Source: Saliniplasma sp046497075
GTDB taxonomy: Archaea > Thermoplasmatota > Thermoplasmata > Halarchaeoplasmatales > Halarchaeoplasmataceae
Assembly: GCA_046497075.1 (NCBI GenBank)
Contig: JAWOGF010000027.1
Span: forward strand, 1-6,527
Direction of reading: 5' to 3'
Length of the DNA: 6,527 bases
The notes under the pieces are model-generated. The model was not told where the DNA came from. It worked only from the letters and a program-made list of their open reading frames with translations, and searched no databases. Each line of letters begins with the position of its first letter. The first letter of the stretch is position 1. Made by a program: the position numbers and the translations under genes. Positions 5,109-6,527 of this stretch are shown here, piece after piece.

Positions 5109-6287
5109 TCATAGACATCCATACACCGCTTTCCTCAGAGCAATCTCTCTTTCATCATCCTTCATCCCTGCTCTCATCTTGTTCATCGTATAAGCCATCG
5201 TGAGCTTCTTCTTCGGTTCAACTACAACAAGACTACCACCGGCTCCAAACCCGCCGAAAGCCTCTTTCTCATCTGAAAAATGATGTTCTTCGGATGGTTT
5301 CATGAAACCGCAGTGAAAACGAAAAGCTTCCTGCTTTAAGACTTTATCTTCATAGCCTTTTCTAGGTTTATCTGGATATCCCTCGATCTCTTTCAATGTA
5401 GATTCGTCAAGTTTCAGCGGTGAATTCTCATCGATCAGACCGTCCATGATTTCTGTTAAACTCCGAGCATTTGTCAATCCGTTCCCGGAGCCCATCTCCA
5501 GTTCCAGGATCTTACGTTTATTAAAATTGGTATGAGATGAAGCGAAGGAAGGATTCAGCATGGCCTTATAGGTAAGAGACCACGGTTTAAAAAATTCTAT
5601 AATGAATTTAAATGGCATGGAAAAGAACATCTTCAGTTTAGAAAAAGGGATCAAAGTAGCTACACGTTCTAATTTAAAATCATCATCGATCCCAAGATAG
5701 AACTCACCATCGATCTGTTGATTGATCTCCTCTTCAATGAATTCACCCAACCTCCTCCCGGCCGGATCTATTCTAGACAATAGAGCACTCATATACCAGC
5801 CGATGGTCCACACATGGTATCCCTGATACTCACCGGGCTTCCAGTTAGGCTCCTGTTCAGCTAATATTTTATCCAATCTCTCATGATCGGCTATGATCTC
5901 AGGAGTCAATTTTTCATCAATCGCCGCTAGACCAGCTCTATGTTGAAGCAGTTCTCTTATTGTAACATCTTCTTTTCCATTTTGACCGAACTCGAGCCAA
6001 TAATCACTTACTTTGTCAGTATAATCGAAATGACCTCTGCTGTGAAGCATGGCCAAGCAAGATGCACCAACAGCCTTTGTAGTTGAAAAAACAGGAACTA
6101 GAGTATTTTTACACCATTCGTTTTTCAAAGCAGGATCTTTATACCTACCCCAGAGATCAACTACTTTCTCGTGATCGTGATAAACGCAGAAGCTTGCTCC
6201 TACCTCATCACTCTGTTTAAAATTATCATCAAAAACTTCCTTAACACGGTTAAATTCTTTATCTACGGACCCTTCGATTAACGTCAT
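5109..6287 (-). CDS. Serine beta-lactamase-family hydrolase (class C/esterase-VIII-like)
   Basis: This 392-residue cytoplasmic protein (no signal peptide) has the serine beta-lactamase/penicillin-binding fold. S68-T-T-K71 in PVFSTTKAVGA is the SxxK nucleophile motif. HFDYTDKVSDYWLEFGQNGK and IRELLQHRAGL at about 86-120 are hallmark blocks. Tyr157 in PGEYQGYHVWTIGWY is the probable general base. SGNGLTNARSL is at 267-277 and AFGGFGAGGS at 343-352 is the third active-site region. The overall pattern is closest to the EstB-like, LACTB-2-like branch, whose members are mostly esterases or peptidases rather than antibiotic-resistance enzymes. In that branch the last motif is usually FGHxGxGGS; the His is Gly346 here. 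The start is supported by the next upstream in-frame context and by a possible TATA element. It is a single gene with no operon partner in the window. Substrate unknown. Confidence 0.9.
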   Translation of the reverse strand: MTLIEGSVDKEFNRVKEVFDDNFKQSDEVGASFCVYHDHEKVVDLWGRYKDPALKNEWCKNTLVPVFSTTKAVGASCLAMLHSRGHFDYTDKVSDYWLEFGQNGKEDVTIRELLQHRAGLAAIDEKLTPEIIADHERLDKILAEQEPNWKPGEYQGYHVWTIGWYMSALLSRIDPAGRRLGEFIEEEINQQIDGEFYLGIDDDFKLERVATLIPFSKLKMFFSMPFKFIIEFFKPWSLTYKAMLNPSFASSHTNFNKRKILELEMGSGNGLTNARSLTEIMDGLIDENSPLKLDESTLKEIEGYPDKPRKGYEDKVLKQEAFRFHCGFMKPSEEHHFSDEKEAFGGFGAGGSLVVVEPKKKLTMAYTMNKMRAGMKDDEREIALRKAVYGCL

Positions 6288-6317
6288 TTTAACAGATATT
6301 CAACTATCGAGAATTTT

Positions 6318-6323
6318 GATAAA
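6318..6323 (-). promoter_or_regulatory. Possible TATA-like element of the hydrolase gene
   Basis: TTTATC on the minus strand lies 31-36 bp before the ATG at 6287, the right distance for a near-leaderless archaeal transcript. The match to the consensus is partial. No Shine-Dalgarno site precedes the ATG (CTGTTAAAATG). Confidence 0.3.
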
Positions 6324-6362
6324 CTTTTCCCTTACCAAGACCTGAAACAATGAGACCTATAA

Positions 6363-6390
6363 AGAGCAAGATTTGAGTATATTTTGCTCT
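6363..6390 (-). terminator. Hairpin downstream of a minus-strand reading frame
   Basis: AGAGCAA (6363-6369) and TTGCTCT (6384-6390) form a perfect 7-bp stem, extendable by a G-T and an A-T pair, with a loop of about 10 bases. On the minus strand it lies 7 bases past a TAG stop at 6398-6400 and is followed by TTTATAGG. This is the expected place for a terminator of a gene entering from the right edge. Confidence 0.4.
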
Positions 6391-6397
6391 AATCACG

Positions 6398-6496
6398 CTA
6401 GTTTTTTCGATTTTTCTTCAGTTTTTCGATAGCTGTTGCTATATCACCCCTTGTTTTTTGAGAGTTCCCAGTTGATATAGGTCGAATCCAAAGCAT
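6398..6496 (-). pseudogene. Short reading frame, possible decayed C-terminus
   Basis: This 32-residue minus-strand frame ends TRGDIATAIEKLKKNRKN before TAG and just before a hairpin. The charged, helical ending looks like a genuine protein C-terminus. Upstream, however, the frame meets a stop (TAA at about 6508-6510), and a neighbouring frame gives the more natural run VKKMFACFGFDLYQLGTLKK. This suggests a frameshifted end of a gene lying mostly beyond the right edge. I do not recognise the family, and chance cannot be excluded at this length. Confidence 0.25.
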
Positions 6497-6527
6497 GCAA
6501 ACATCTTCTTAACAGATACACGAGCAA

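Overview
The window looks like accessory DNA from an AT-rich archaeon. The signs are TATA-like boxes about 25-35 bp upstream of several starts, mostly weak or absent Shine-Dalgarno sites, heavy AGA/AGG and ATA codon use, and small membrane proteins of a type common in Euryarchaeota. A Thermoplasmata-like source is a guess from protein style only. Almost all genes lie on the minus strand; one small gene and one gene fragment lie on the plus strand.

Layout from left to right. Positions 1-251 hold the N-terminal part of a minimal nucleotidyltransferase (MNT) that runs off the left edge. Positions 252-815 carry no convincing gene. They hold a GC-rich hairpin block (about 410-515) and a strongly self-complementary AT-rich element (599-760) whose 17-bp terminal motif occurs four times in 210 bp. 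Next, on the minus strand, a small two-membrane-span protein is split into two overlapping reading frames (1195-1377 and 816-1226). Diverging from it is an unlisted 56-residue plus-strand gene (1513-1683) with a DnaJ-like Cys/Gly zinc motif. Positions 1756-3506 are a complete AbiE type IV toxin-antitoxin operon: AbiEi antitoxin (2691-3506), then AbiEii nucleotidyltransferase toxin (1756-2694), overlapping by 4 bp. Repeated ATTATAC motifs sit at its promoter.

After about 240 bp without a gene comes a ten-span EamA/DMT-family transporter (3751-4797) with a 60-residue tail containing 23 histidines. Positions 4798-5108 hold a 23-bp repeat that matches the end of the split membrane gene, and a plus-strand fragment of a conserved small protein (resembling DUF6979) abutting the next gene. 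Positions 5109-6287 encode a serine beta-lactamase/esterase-like hydrolase. The last 240 bp hold a hairpin and a weak short reading frame that may be a decayed gene end.

The best-supported system is the AbiE pair: AbiEi is expected to repress its own operon and to counter AbiEii, giving phage defence or element maintenance. The MNT fragment at the left edge is a second, separate nucleotidyltransferase of the kind found in MNT-HEPN toxin-antitoxin pairs, but any partner would lie outside the window. The fragments, the split gene and the dispersed repeat suggest a region with repeated rearrangement. No complete transposase, CRISPR array, rRNA or tRNA was seen.
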